Assembly: GCA_905221605.1 (NCBI GenBank)
Contig: CAJNDS010000893.1
Location: forward strand, 1-45,685
Reading direction: 5' to 3'
DNA length: 45,685 nucleotides
Source: Symbiodinium natans
Lineage: Eukaryota > Sar > Dinophyceae > Suessiales > Symbiodiniaceae
Part shown: piece after piece, positions 20,569 through 30,262 of the stretch
Layout: every line of letters starts with the position of its first letter
Numbering within the stretch: position 1 is the first letter of the stretch
Notes under the pieces: model-generated
What the model was told of the DNA's origin: nothing
The model's database searches: none
What the model saw: only the letters and a program-made list of their open reading frames with translations
Made by a program: the position numbers and the translations under genes

Positions 20569-21678
20569 TCAGATGCTGTACACACGCGGCTCTAGCTGTG
20601 CGATCGTTAGGCCTGTGATGCCCGAGAGCACTGTGAGGTTGATGTGATACTCAAGCGTTTCCCCCTTGTTCTCCCTGTAAGCGACGAGGCAGGTGCGTTC
20701 ATCTTCTTCTGCGAAAAGATCATGTTGCGAGGTTGCCAAGACACGTCTGTCCTTGACCCAGACAAGCTGTCTGCCCCAATCAGTCTCGATCTCGTGTACT
20801 AGGTCGGGCCCGACTGCCGCTTCTATGCGTGTGAGGCCATCTCTTGTCATGCGGTTTCTGTGTCGGCGCGCTTGTGTTCTCGCTGGCGCAATCCAGATGT
20901 GCACACCCTTGCTCGTCGTTCTCTCCTTGCTCCATCTGCTTTGCAGCTCATAGAACCGAACCTTGGACTCCTGAAACCCAATCTCTGGCAAGAGGTAGTG
21001 CGCGGTAGAGGATCGTTGGCCGTATATTTGGAGCTTGGCGTTGTCAAGCCCCATGTCAGCGATGAGGGGTCTCATGTCACCATCTATCACTGCTCGTCGG
21101 CAATCCCTCTCCCAACCTCCAAAAACCAGGTGACAATAATTGGTGTCATCATTGCCACCAGTGCTCTTAGTCGGCGAGGCGGCTGCTTGATCTTGTGGTC
21201 GGACTGGCTGTGACGGAGATGCCGGCGGCCGGTATCGCGCCCATGGATCTGTCATCGAGGAAGAGGCTGTTGTGTGAGGTTTTCGTTCTCGTTCAGGGTG
21301 CGTTTTCTGGTCACGCGGTGGAACGCCTGCGCGGGGCTGTTGTTCAAGGAGGCCTGCGAGTCGACTTATTTCATGCTCCATTCTGTCGAGTCGTGAGTTG
21401 TTCTTGTCATTGTCAGCTTCAGATTGCTCCACTCGCTTGGCAAGAGATGTAACGACGGAGGCCAGTTGACCAACTTGCCCAACACTGTCTTTCAAGGACC
21501 GAAGGAGGGAGTTCGTCTCATTGACATGATCGGGGAACATGGACTGCTCCTGCAACATTCTGTCTAGTTCACGATCAGGATCCACATGCTTGAATCTCTT
21601 GCTGGGGCTGTCGGTACCAGATGGCTCGTCGTCGTCTGGCACATGCACCAGTTCATGTCTCGGCTTCTGACCATCCAT
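20569..21678 (-). CDS. ORF1: coiled-coil and RRM-like nucleic-acid-binding protein
   Basis: 369 residues. The order resembles L1 ORF1p, which trimerises and coats element RNA. A basic cluster PSKRFK (25-30) could be a nuclear signal. Heptad-like hydrophobics at about 52-114 (LLRSLKDSVGQVGQLASVV, RLDRMEHEISRLAGLL) suggest a coiled coil. A Pro/Ser/Gln-rich linker (115-175) follows. A folded region from about 181 (CHLVFGGWERDCRRAVIDG ... VHIWIAPARTQARRHRNR) looks like a divergent RRM followed by a basic helix. The ATG at 21678 lies 35 bases downstream of the leader-like GGCTCAAG. The stop is TGA at 20569-20571, in the same frame as ORF2. Family assignment is by architecture, not by confident sequence similarity. 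Confidence 0.85.
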   Translation of the reverse strand: MDGQKPRHELVHVPDDDEPSGTDSPSKRFKHVDPDRELDRMLQEQSMFPDHVNETNSLLRSLKDSVGQVGQLASVVTSLAKRVEQSEADNDKNNSRLDRMEHEISRLAGLLEQQPRAGVPPRDQKTHPERERKPHTTASSSMTDPWARYRPPASPSQPVRPQDQAAASPTKSTGGNDDTNYCHLVFGGWERDCRRAVIDGDMRPLIADMGLDNAKLQIYGQRSSTAHYLLPEIGFQESKVRFYELQSRWSKERTTSKGVHIWIAPARTQARRHRNRMTRDGLTRIEAAVGPDLVHEIETDWGRQLVWVKDRRVLATSQHDLFAEEDERTCLVAYRENKGETLEYHINLTVLSGITGLTIAQLEPRVYSI

Positions 21679-21713
21679 GTATTTTCGGAGTCACTATTAC
21701 ATAACCGGGGAGT

Positions 21714-21728
21714 CTTGAGCCGTAGCCA
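21714..21728 (-). other. Possible spliced-leader relic at element 5' end
   Basis: On the minus strand GGCTCAAG (21721-21714) equals the last eight bases of the dinoflagellate spliced leader. It is immediately preceded by TGGCTACGG (21728-21720), the reverse complement of the leader's first nine bases, CCGTAGCCA. The two overlap by two bases, and telomeric repeats begin at the next base. I infer a truncated and partly inverted leader left by reverse transcription of a trans-spliced RNA. The eight-base match alone would be expected once or twice by chance in a window this size, so the argument rests on its position and on the adjoining nine-base match. Confidence 0.5.
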
Positions 21729-22165
21729 CCCTAAACCCTAAACCCTAAACCCTAAAAAAACCCTAACCCCTCCACCCCTAAAACCCTAAAACCTAAAACC
21801 CCAAACCCCTAAAACCCCTAAAACCCCTAAAACCCCTAAAACCCCTAAAACCCCTAAAACCCCTAAAACCCCTAAAACCCCTAAAACCCCTAAAACCCCT
21901 AAAACCCCTAAAACCCCTAAAACCCCTAAAACCCCTAAAACCCCAAAAACCCCTAAAACCCCAAAAACCCCTAAAACCCCTAAAACCCCTAAAACCCCTA
22001 AAACCCCTAAAACCCCTAAAACCCCTAAAACCCCTAAAACCCCTAAACCCCCTAAAACCCCTAAACCCCCTAAAACCCCTAAAACCCCTAAAACCCCTAA
22101 AACCCCTAAAACCCCTAAAACCCCCCCCTAAACCCCCTAAACCCTAAACCCTAAACCTTCTTTTA
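21729..22165 (+). repeat. Telomeric array upstream of the retrotransposon
   Basis: Four CCCTAAA units next to the element, then a long homogenised run of the 9-base variant ACCCCTAAA to about 22120, ending in CCCCCTAAA and CCCTAAA units. Confidence 0.95.
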
Positions 22166-22189
22166 CTATGTATATTTAAACCCTAATGA

Positions 22190-23085
22190 CCTTCGTCGGC
22201 AAATGGTTTTTTTCCACCCGCTTCGTCGGCAGATGGTTTTTTTCCACCCGGGGGGGGCCCTAAACCCTGACCCCCTTCGTCGGCAAATGGTTTTTTTCCA
22301 CCCGGGGGGGGGCCCTAACCCTGACCCCCTTCGTCGGCAAATGGTTTTTTTCCACCCGGGGGGGCCCTAAACCCTGACCCCCTTCGTCGGCAAATGGTTT
22401 TTTTCCACCCGGGGGGGGCCCTAAACCCTGACCCCCTTCGTCGGCAAATGGTTTTTTTCCACCCGGAGGGGGCCCTAAACCCTGACCCCCTTCGTCGGCA
22501 AATGGTTTTTTTCCACCCGGGGGGGGGGCCCTAAACCCTGACCCCCTTCGTCGGCAAATGGTTTTTTTCCACCTGGGGGGGGCCCTAAACCCTGACCCCC
22601 TTCGTCGGCAAATGTTTTTTTTCCACCCGGGGGGGGCCCTAAACCCTGACCCCCTTCGTCGGCAAATGGTTTTTTTCCACCCGGGGGGGCCCTAAACCCT
22701 GACCCCCTTCGTCGGCAAATGGTTTTTTTCCACCCGGGGGGGGCCCTAAACCCTGACCCCCTTCGTCGGCAAATGGTTTTTTTCCACCCGGGGGGGGCCC
22801 TAAACCCTGACCCCCTTCGTCGGCAAATGGTTTTTTTCCACCCGGGGGGGCCCTAAACCCTGACCACCTTCGTCGGCAAATGGTTTTTTTCCACCCGGGG
22901 GGGGGCCCTAAACCCTGACCCCCTTCGTCGGCAAATGGTTTTTTTTTTCCACCCGGGGGGGGGCCCTAAACCCTGACCCCCTTCGTCGGCAAATGGTTTT
23001 TTTCCACCCGGGGGTGGCCCTAAACCCTGACCCCCTTCGTCGGCAAACGGTTTTTTTCACCCGGGGGTGGCCCTAAACCCTGACC
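22190..23085. repeat. 54-bp satellite with embedded telomeric unit, left of gap
   Basis: About sixteen units of CTTCGTCGGCAAATGG, T7, CCACCC, G7-9 and CCCTAAACCCTGACCCC. Length differences are mostly in the T and G runs. The unit length is divisible by three, so long spurious frames run through it. Confidence 0.95.
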
Positions 23086-23185
23086 NNNNNNNNNNNNNNN
23101 NNNNNNNNNNNNNNNNNNNNNNNNNNNNNNNNNNNNNNNNNNNNNNNNNNNNNNNNNNNNNNNNNNNNNNNNNNNNNNNNNNNNN
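23086..23185. other. Assembly gap of exactly 100 N
   Basis: Exactly 100 unknown bases inside the satellite, the conventional size for a gap of unknown length. Sequence 23211-23333 repeats 22133-22255, so the two sides may be overlapping or collapsed copies. Confidence 0.99.
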
Positions 23186-23830
23186 CCCTAAACCCCCTAA
23201 ACCCCCTAAACCCCCTAAACCCTAAACCCTAAACCTTCTTTTACTATGTATATTTAAACCCTAATGACCTTCGTCGGCAAATGGTTTTTTTCCACCCGCT
23301 TCGTCGGCAGATGGTTTTTTTCCACCCGGGGGGGGCCCTAAACCCTGACCCCCTTCGTCGGCAAATGGTTTGACCCCCTTTTCAAATGGTTTTTTTTCAC
23401 CCGGGGGGGGGCCCTAAACCCTGACCCCCTTCGTCGGCAAATGGTTTTTTTCCACCCGGGGGGGGCCCTAAACCCTGACCCCCTTCGTCGGCAAATGGTT
23501 TTTTTCCACCCGGGGGGGGCCCTAAACCCTGACCCCCTTCGTCGGCAAATGGTTTTTTTCCACCCGGGGGGGGGCCCTAAACCCTGACCCCCTTCGTCGG
23601 CAAATGGTTTTTTTCCACCCGGGGGGGCCCTAAACCCTGACCCCCTTCGTCGGCAAATGGTTTTTTTCCACCCGGGGGGGGCCCTAAACCCTGACCCCAT
23701 TCGTCGGCAAATGGTTTTTCCACCCGGAGGGGCCCTAAACCCTGACCCCCTTCGTCGGCAAATGGTTTTTTCCACTCGGGGGGGGGCCCTAAACCCTGAC
23801 CCCTTCGTCGGCAAATGGTTTTTTCTATTT
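23186..23830. repeat. 54-bp satellite, right of gap
   Basis: Restarts with CCCCCTAAA units and the same CTTCTTTTACTATGTATATT segment as at 22157, then about ten satellite units. One unit is rearranged at 23365-23395. Confidence 0.95.
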
Positions 23831-23888
23831 GGGGCATAGGGTTTAGGGCTCGTAGGGTTTGGGGCATAGGGTTTAGGGCTAAATTTTG

Positions 23889-24025
23889 CTCCCAAAACAC
23901 CCCAAATGAGGGGGACCCCAGGATCGGCAAGGGTCCCAGTTAAAAATGCGATTTTTTAGTACTGAAATCGACGGTTCTGGGTGACTTCTCGTTTTCTGGA
24001 TTTTTGACCAAAACCGAGCTTCACC
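23889..24025. repeat. 140-bp direct repeat, copy 1
   Basis: CTCCCAAAACACCCCAAATG ... GACCAAAACCGAGC, repeated at 24284-24425 with few changes. Between the copies are TTTTCAAGG-type repeats. Confidence 0.88.
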
Positions 24026-24283
24026 GGCTTCAGGATTTCAAGTTTTTTCACGTTCTGTCAAGGTTTTTCAAAGTTTTTCAGTGTGTTTTAAGGTTTTCCA
24101 ATGCTTTTCAGGGTGTTCCAGGGTTTTTAAACCCTCAATTCTGATGACGGGCCACTCCGGCGACCTTTTCACAGCCTAGTTTTGGTCAAGGGGGGGTCGT
24201 ATTTTCCAATTTTAAAGGCAAAACAGTCTTCGGAGACCCCCCCTTGCCTCAAACTCCGACCCCCCCTTGAGAGGGAAAGTTTG

Positions 24284-24425
24284 CCTCCCAAAACACCCCA
24301 AATGAGGGGGACCCCAGGATCGGCAAGGGTCCCAGTTAAAAATGCGCTTTTTCGTACTGAAATCAACGGTTCTGGGCGACTTCTCGTTTTTTGGATTTTT
24401 GACCAAAACCGAGCCTTCACCGATC
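24284..24425. repeat. 140-bp direct repeat, copy 2
   Basis: Second copy of 23889-24025, about 395 bases downstream. The surrounding 24426-24680 shows no gene. Confidence 0.88.
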
Positions 24426-24680
24426 GGGGCTTCTAAACCGTAGGGTTTAGGGCCCTAAGAGCATAAAGGGCTTATTGCGGGCCTTAGATTAGATTTCGGG
24501 TTTTGGGTCCGTTAAAAATTAAAATATTTTGGACCAATTGGACTTTGAGCTTTAAGCCTACCGGGAAAGTATTGAGTGAACTTTATTTTTTCTCAATGTT
24601 ATGGGTTTCTTGGGTGGGTGGGATTTTTTTCCAACGCTTGACACGCTGCTTGACTAGTGAATGCTCGGACTTGAGATGCT

Positions 24681-25254
24681 GAACCCTAAAACCTAAACCC
24701 TAAACCCTAAACCCCTAAACCCTAAACCCTAAACCCTAAACCCTAAAACCCTAAACCCCTAAACCCCTAAACCCTAACCCCGAAACCCCTAAACCCTAAA
24801 CCCTAAACCCTAAACCCTAAACCCTAAAAAACCCTAAACCCTAAAAAACCCTAAACCCTAAAAAACCCTAAACCCTAAAAAACCCTAAACCCTAAAAATC
24901 CCTAAACCCTAAAAATCCCTAAACCCTAAAAATCCCTAAACCCTAAAAATCCCTAAACCCTAAAAATCCCTAACCCCTAAAAATCCCTAAACCCTAAAAA
25001 TCCCTAAACCCTAAAAATCCCTAAACCCTAAAAATCCCTAAACCCTAAAAATCCCTAAACCCTAAAAATCCCTAAACCCTAAAAATCCCTAAACCCTAAA
25101 AATCCCTAAACCCTAAAAATCCCAAAACCCTAAAAATCCCTAAACCCTAAAAATCCCTAAACCCTAAAAATCCCTAAACCCTAAAAATCCCTAAACCCTA
25201 AAAATCCCTAAACCCTAAAAATCCCTAAACCCTAAAAATCCCTAAACCCTAAAA
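24681..25254 (+). repeat. CCCTAAA array with a 17-bp higher-order unit
   Basis: CCCTAAA and CCCCTAAA units to about 24830, then alternation of CCCTAAA with CCCTAAAAA(A/T), giving a regular unit of about 17 bases repeated over twenty times. Confidence 0.95.
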
Positions 25255-25445
25255 TCGTTTAGGGATTAGGGTTTTCAGGGTTGTTACCGTTTTGGGATTA
25301 GGGTTTTGAGGGTTGTTACCGTTTAGGGATTAGGGTTTTGAGGGTTGTTACCGTTTAGGGATTAGGGTTGTTACCGTTTAGGGATTAGGGTTTTGAGGGT
25401 TGTTACGATTTAGGGATTAGGGTTTTAAGGTTAGGGATTTAAGGT
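25255..25445 (-). repeat. TTTAGGG-type array in opposite orientation
   Basis: Units of about 33 bases, TTTAGGGATTAGGG then TTTTGAGGGTTGTTACCG, starting right after the C-rich array. At the junction CCCTAAA-ATCG-TTTAGGG forms a perfect 7-bp inverted repeat. Confidence 0.9.
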
Positions 25446-26499
25446 TAATTAAAAAATTTTAAGCTGCGCTGCCCCTTCGGGGGCCCACGGCGCTGCTCAT
25501 GCTTTTGTCTTGCACGCAGCGCTTACTTTTTGATGAAGCATACATGTGGATGAATGGGCCTCAAGCACGCAAACAATGATCTCATCCAAGGTAAACGTCA
25601 AAGGAGTTTCTCCCTGAAATATCATCCACCAGCACCACTGACCCAACGCGCATCTCTATTGGATTTCCGCGAAGCGAGCTGCGCTCTGCCAGAAGACCAA
25701 AAGGAAACAGCACGCCGAAACCCGATACCGAACCCCTCAACTCATGTCTTGTGTGTTGGTTCACAGAGTTCATTCCATGGGCATCTTGCATTTGGGAAGC
25801 ACCCCTTGTGATTCTAGCTTCACCTGCGAGGAATCGGATTGGTAACCCTCGAAATCGGCGCATGTAGGAAACATTCTGGATGTTCGCAGGCTTCAAATCC
25901 TTGTAAGACCTGCGAGCTGCAGATTCTCGGAAGCACTTGTCGGATAGGCCTCAAAGGATTCACATGTTGGTTGTGCCACACCTGCCTCGCAGCATGCGGA
26001 CTTGAATGAAGCAAGCCCATCAACTCGAAGGATGAGTCAAAGCCCAAGCCCGAAGAAGTCAAGAGCATCAACGGTTCGCCCACACAGCGACACAAAGGAC
26101 CAACAGCTTGATCCGTCATGTCCTGGCGGACATCGTTGGCCGGATAGAAGCGGGGTGGCATGACGCATCTTCTCCAGTGGTCTCACCTTGCGGCAGCTCT
26201 CTGCACCGACGCTTGGCCAATGATCGGTAGCTTCGCCACATGCATAGGCCCCTCGAACTGTGGATATCATTGGGGCTGTGTGTCGGGTGACTGTGAGACT
26301 TTTCTGGGCATCTTCGCACCGAATCAGCGGAGCACAAGAAGCGGAACATCTTGCGGCTCAAGCGGCAAGCTGGGGACCGAAATGATGCGCCGGCCAGTCA
26401 CGAACCTGGCCTTGCACGAGCATCGCGGATTCCTGGCTATGGCCTTGGGGACGGGGTGGCAGCAGACGCTGAAATTCACATGAGGGTGAAGCCGAGACT

Positions 26500-26830
26500 G
26501 CATATGCCTGTCGAGGGAGCATGGTTTTGGCGAACTCACGTGGCAGAATGGGTCATGGGATGTCGCGACGAGTTGGTGGAGGAAGCCAGGCTCGGCAGGA
26601 CCGTCGCCCTTTGGAGGTCTTCGTCGCGGCATCGTTCCCGATCGTCCAGGTCGACGAGAACGGCGAGCCGAAGATTCGCCGAGGAGAAGACTGGCGGCGA
26701 TCCGGCAACAACAGCACCGTGGCAGCCGACGACATCCCGACTCACCACTTTATCGGGGACTTCGTCGATATAGCCCGCCGGTTTGCGGGCCTTGGGGTGG
26801 GCATTTTCGCCCCTGTGTGTACACGCAATC
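26500..26830 (+). pseudogene. Decayed reverse-transcriptase fragment
   Basis: One frame (about 26605-26790) encodes FPIVQVDENGEPKIRRGEDW and then RRSGNNSTV ... PTHH. This resembles the K-x-R-x-x-(D/E)D/W...S-x-x-N block upstream of the catalytic motifs in reverse transcriptases I recall from dinoflagellate genomes. The preceding WRTHVAEWVMGCRDELVEEA lies in another frame (about 26535-26600), so a frameshift separates them. No catalytic DD motif follows. 25446-26500 otherwise holds nothing I can support. Confidence 0.45.
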
Positions 26831-26929
26831 GTCGTTGCAGACGACGGGAGGCGAAGGCTGCCCTTACTTTTGAGGGTGGTGGCGTTGCAGGCGCTGCGTG
26901 CGCTGCAACCTAAGAGGACAAAGAACGAA

Positions 26930-27260
26930 ATCCTAAACCCGAAAACAAACCCTAAACCCTAAAAACCCTAAAACCTAAACCCTGATAAACTAATAAACCC
27001 TAAAATCCTAAACCTAAAACCCTAAAACCCTAAACCCCCAAAACCCTAAAAACCAAAAACCCCAAAAAACCCAAAACCCTAAAACCCTAAAACCCCAAAC
27101 CCTAAACAACCCTAATGAACCCTAAAAAACCCTAAAAACCTAAAAAAAACCCAAAAACCCTAAACCCTAAACAAAAAAACCCAAACCCCAAATAAACCCT
27201 AAAGCCTAAACCCCCCTAAAGCCCTAAACCCTAAAACCCTAACCCTAAACCCCTGTACCC
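26930..27260 (+). repeat. Highly degenerate CCCTAAA-like tract
   Basis: AAACCCTAAAACC-type sequence with variable A and C runs. A small further tract is at 27456-27495. 27260-27640 holds no gene. Confidence 0.85.
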
Positions 27261-27646
27261 TAAAACCCCACAGTGCCCCACGCATACAGCACTCCACGCA
27301 TACCCTAAAACCAAAAGCCCTATAGACCCCAATACACCCTAAACCGCACAGCGCAGCACTCCACGTATACAGCACACCACGCACCACGCGTACTCTTAAA
27401 ACGAAATCACCGACCTTAAAACGAAATCACTGACGCCATGCATACTGCACACACACCCTAAACCCTAAACCCTAAATAAACCCTAAACTCATTAAACGCT
27501 CAAACCCCCTACAAACCCTAAACCGCCCACAGCCACATGCGCCGCACCGCGCATGCGGATCACTGCGCAAAAACGTCGCACACAGCGCCCCACGCATACA
27601 GCACACCACGCACCTCGCGTAATCTTCAAACGAAATCACCGACGCG

Positions 27647-27647
<1 letters not shown>

Positions 27648-27689
<42 letters not shown>

Positions 27690-27814
27690 CGGGCACACGC
27701 ACACACGCACACACGCGCACACGCGCACACGCGCACACGCACACACGCACACACGCACACACGCACACACGCACACACCCACACACACACACCCACGCAC
27801 ACACACACACACAC
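27648..27814. repeat. (CA)n/(CACACG)n microsatellite
   Basis: Alternating CA, CG-interrupted tract. Frames across it are low-complexity. Confidence 0.95.
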
Positions 27815-28123
27815 TGGTATGTGTGTCACTCTCGTGGAAAGGAATGTAGATGTAGATGCGTAATGTCACACTTGATACGAGATGGTCTTGACATTCGAAA
27901 TGCATACTGGTGCTAGACATTCTTTGTGGACTCATTGACCTTGGGGTACCTTCGGGAAGTACAACAGCGAGTATGGCAGCAATGTACAGCGAGTGCGAGG
28001 ATCAACATATCACTTCTTGTCACAGGTACACAGGGTTGATCAGACCCTGCTTCCAGCATCAGTGGATAGCTTCGTTGGGTGCAGTTTCCACTGTGCTCTG
28101 CACCCCCCTTTGATGCACTGAAG

Positions 28124-28160
<37 letters not shown>

Positions 28161-28177
28161 ACCCACCCACCCACCCA

Positions 28178-28212
<35 letters not shown>

Positions 28213-28483
28213 GCGCGCGCGCACGCACACGCACACGCACACCCGTGCACACCCACACGCGCACACGCGCACACGCGCACACGCGCACACGCGCACACGC
28301 GCGCACGCGCGCACGCGCACACGCGCACACGCGCACACGCGCACACGCGCACACGCGCCACACGCGGCACGGCGCGCACGCGCGCACGCGCGCACGCGCG
28401 CACGCGCAAACGCGCGCACGCGCGCACGCGCGCCGCGCCACACACACACGCACACAACACACGCACACACCCACACACCCACA

Positions 28484-28560
<77 letters not shown>

Positions 28561-28600
28561 GCACGCGCACGCACACGCGCACCCGCACACGCACACACTG
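28124..28600. repeat. Long CA/CG alternating tract
   Basis: CA runs, CCCA runs, (CACG)n, (CACGCG)n and a pure CA run of about 70 bases near 28500. Mostly alternating purine-pyrimidine. Confidence 0.95.
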
Positions 28601-28891
28601 ACCTTGCCTGGATAATATGTTTGTAATGAAGATGAGATGAAAGTTTTATACCATGTGTTTCAGACCACAGGAATGGCACACGAAAACGAGATGAGATGAT
28701 CCTTCAGGGGTAAAGTTTCGGCCCCTGCGGCTACGCCAGACACGAAGGAATGACGTAGCACGAACTGAGATGAGGATGAATGAAATGAATGTCCCGCCAG
28801 CTGCCCAGGCGCAGACAAGCAGGTACGTTTTCCTGCTGGGGTGTCGGGAGGAGCTTCGATGGGCAGAGCCTGTTTCCACACACACACACAC
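28597..28891. repeat. About 290-bp duplication, copy 1
   Basis: ACTGACCTTGCCTGGATA ... GGGCAGAGCCTGTTTCCACA, ending in a CA run. The second copy is at 29427-29770. 28892-29426 between them has no supportable gene. Confidence 0.9.
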
Positions 28892-29426
28892 GGCCCTCGA
28901 AAGGGCCAACTCATGCAAGGACTGCAGACATGTTTGCTTGCACTCGCAGACAGGCATGAAGTGATGCACATGCCCTGGCGCTCGCACTGCCTAAAACCTG
29001 TTTGACAACCCCCATGGAAAACGATAAAAAGGGTTTTGAGTGAGCCGCCACTTGGTTTCGAGTGGATGCGGGTCCTGTCCACGAAGTGGTGGATAAGGGT
29101 CCAGTCCACCCTTTGGAAAACAAAACCTCTGCGGCAGGTAGTTTGAGAGCGAGAAGGGAAGGGGTGGTGAGCCTGCCCACACCCCCGACAACCTGACAAA
29201 ACACGACCTCAGGCGGGAACATACATCAGCTCGACACCCGTCAAAGAGACATCGAATCAAAACCAAGACAGAAGGAATCGGGAGGAAACCCTTGGCTCGC
29301 ACGGACCGTCACATCCTAAAAGTTTCGGGCGATCGTACCTCCAACTGGAGGCTCGGCTACCTGCCGTTGGCGGGCGCCCAGGAGGGAAAGCCCAAGCCAA
29401 TCACACACTGATTGTGATTATGTGGA

Positions 29427-29743
29427 ACTGACCTTGCCTGGATATGTTTGTAATGAAGATGAGATGAAAGTTTTATACCATGTGTGCCAGACCACAGGAA
29501 TGGCACACGAAAACGAGATGAGATGATCCTTCAGGAGTAAAGTTTCGGCCCCTGCTGCTACGCCAGACACGAAGGAATGACGTAGCACGAACTGAGATGA
29601 GGATGAATGAAATGAATGTCCCGCCAGCTGCCCAGGCGCAGACAAGCAGGTACGTTTTCCTGGGGTGTGGGGAGGAGCTTCGATGGGCAGAGCCCCCCTC
29701 CACACCCCCTCTGAAGCCTTTCCAGGATGAACATACCTGTTTC

Positions 29744-29770
<27 letters not shown>
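29427..29770. repeat. About 290-bp duplication, copy 2
   Basis: Very similar to 28597-28891 but with an extra piece of about 50 bases before the terminal CA run (29695-29745). Confidence 0.9.
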
Positions 29771-29803
<33 letters not shown>

Positions 29804-29835
29804 CACACAAACACACTAACTAACTGGCAAACAAA

Positions 29836-29862
29836 ACTAACTAACTAACTAACTAACTAACA
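29836..29862. repeat. (CTAA)n microsatellite
   Basis: Seven or so CTAA units following a CA repeat. Confidence 0.95.
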
Positions 29863-30262
29863 CCCGACAAGAACCACCAAGCCGCCAACATGCGTTTCGA
29901 GCGCCCGCGCATTCACCGTGTCGCACATGCACTGCACATGTATGCATGCACTGCGCCACACATATGCCCCGCACCAAGCATACAGCGCATCACGCGTGCA
30001 CTGCACGACAACACAATACAACACAGTCCGACGTCACCTCATCATGCATACAACAGCGCACCACACGTATACATTGATTGATTGCACAGCTCAAAACACC
30101 ACGCCACGAATTCATGCATTCACCGCACCAAGCGTGTACCACCCCACGCATTCACCGCACCACGCATACGAAGATTTTTATAACAAGCAATATCTATCAA
30201 ACGGTGTTGCATGGTTGCTAGATGGGCTTCATGTATGAAATTGTATGAATGCAGTATATGAA

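Larger units (their letters stand above)
17191..21728 (-). mobile_element. L1-type non-LTR retrotransposon embedded in telomeric repeats
   Basis: Reading on the minus strand: a short 5' leader (about 50 bases), ORF1 (21678-20569), ORF2 (20526-17269), a 3' UTR of about 78 bases, then a 3' end TTAAAAAA that abuts GGGTTTAGGG. The 5' side joins CCCTAAA repeats at 21729 (plus strand). Both flanks are telomeric repeats in the same orientation, as expected for insertion into one array, so any target-site duplication is hidden by the repeat. Both ORFs are intact except for the single TGA between them, which implies recent activity or purifying selection. The architecture (coiled coil and RRM-like ORF1; APE endonuclease then reverse transcriptase in ORF2) is that of L1-like elements. 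There are no LTRs. I see no RNase H and no CCHC zinc knuckle. Confidence 0.9.

Noticed and set aside
17191-21728. Looking for long terminal repeats or a target-site duplication around the retrotransposon
   Set aside because: No terminal repeats exist, and because both flanks are the same heptamer array a duplication cannot be recognised.
23338-23895. 185-codon minus frame with repeated FADEGGQGLGPP-like units
   Set aside because: The satellite unit is 54 bases, divisible by three, so an open frame is automatic; homopolymer length changes shift it at random.
26358-26365. GGCTCAAG at 26358 and 33330 on the plus strand as spliced-leader relics
   Set aside because: Flanking bases do not match the leader; an 8-base match is expected once or twice by chance in this window.
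27648-28600. Possible CRISPR-like spaced repeats
   Set aside because: No conserved repeat-spacer pattern; simple microsatellites in a eukaryotic setting.
27913-28679. Overlapping 180-227 codon frames at the CA tract
   Set aside because: Low-complexity microsatellite translation in all frames.
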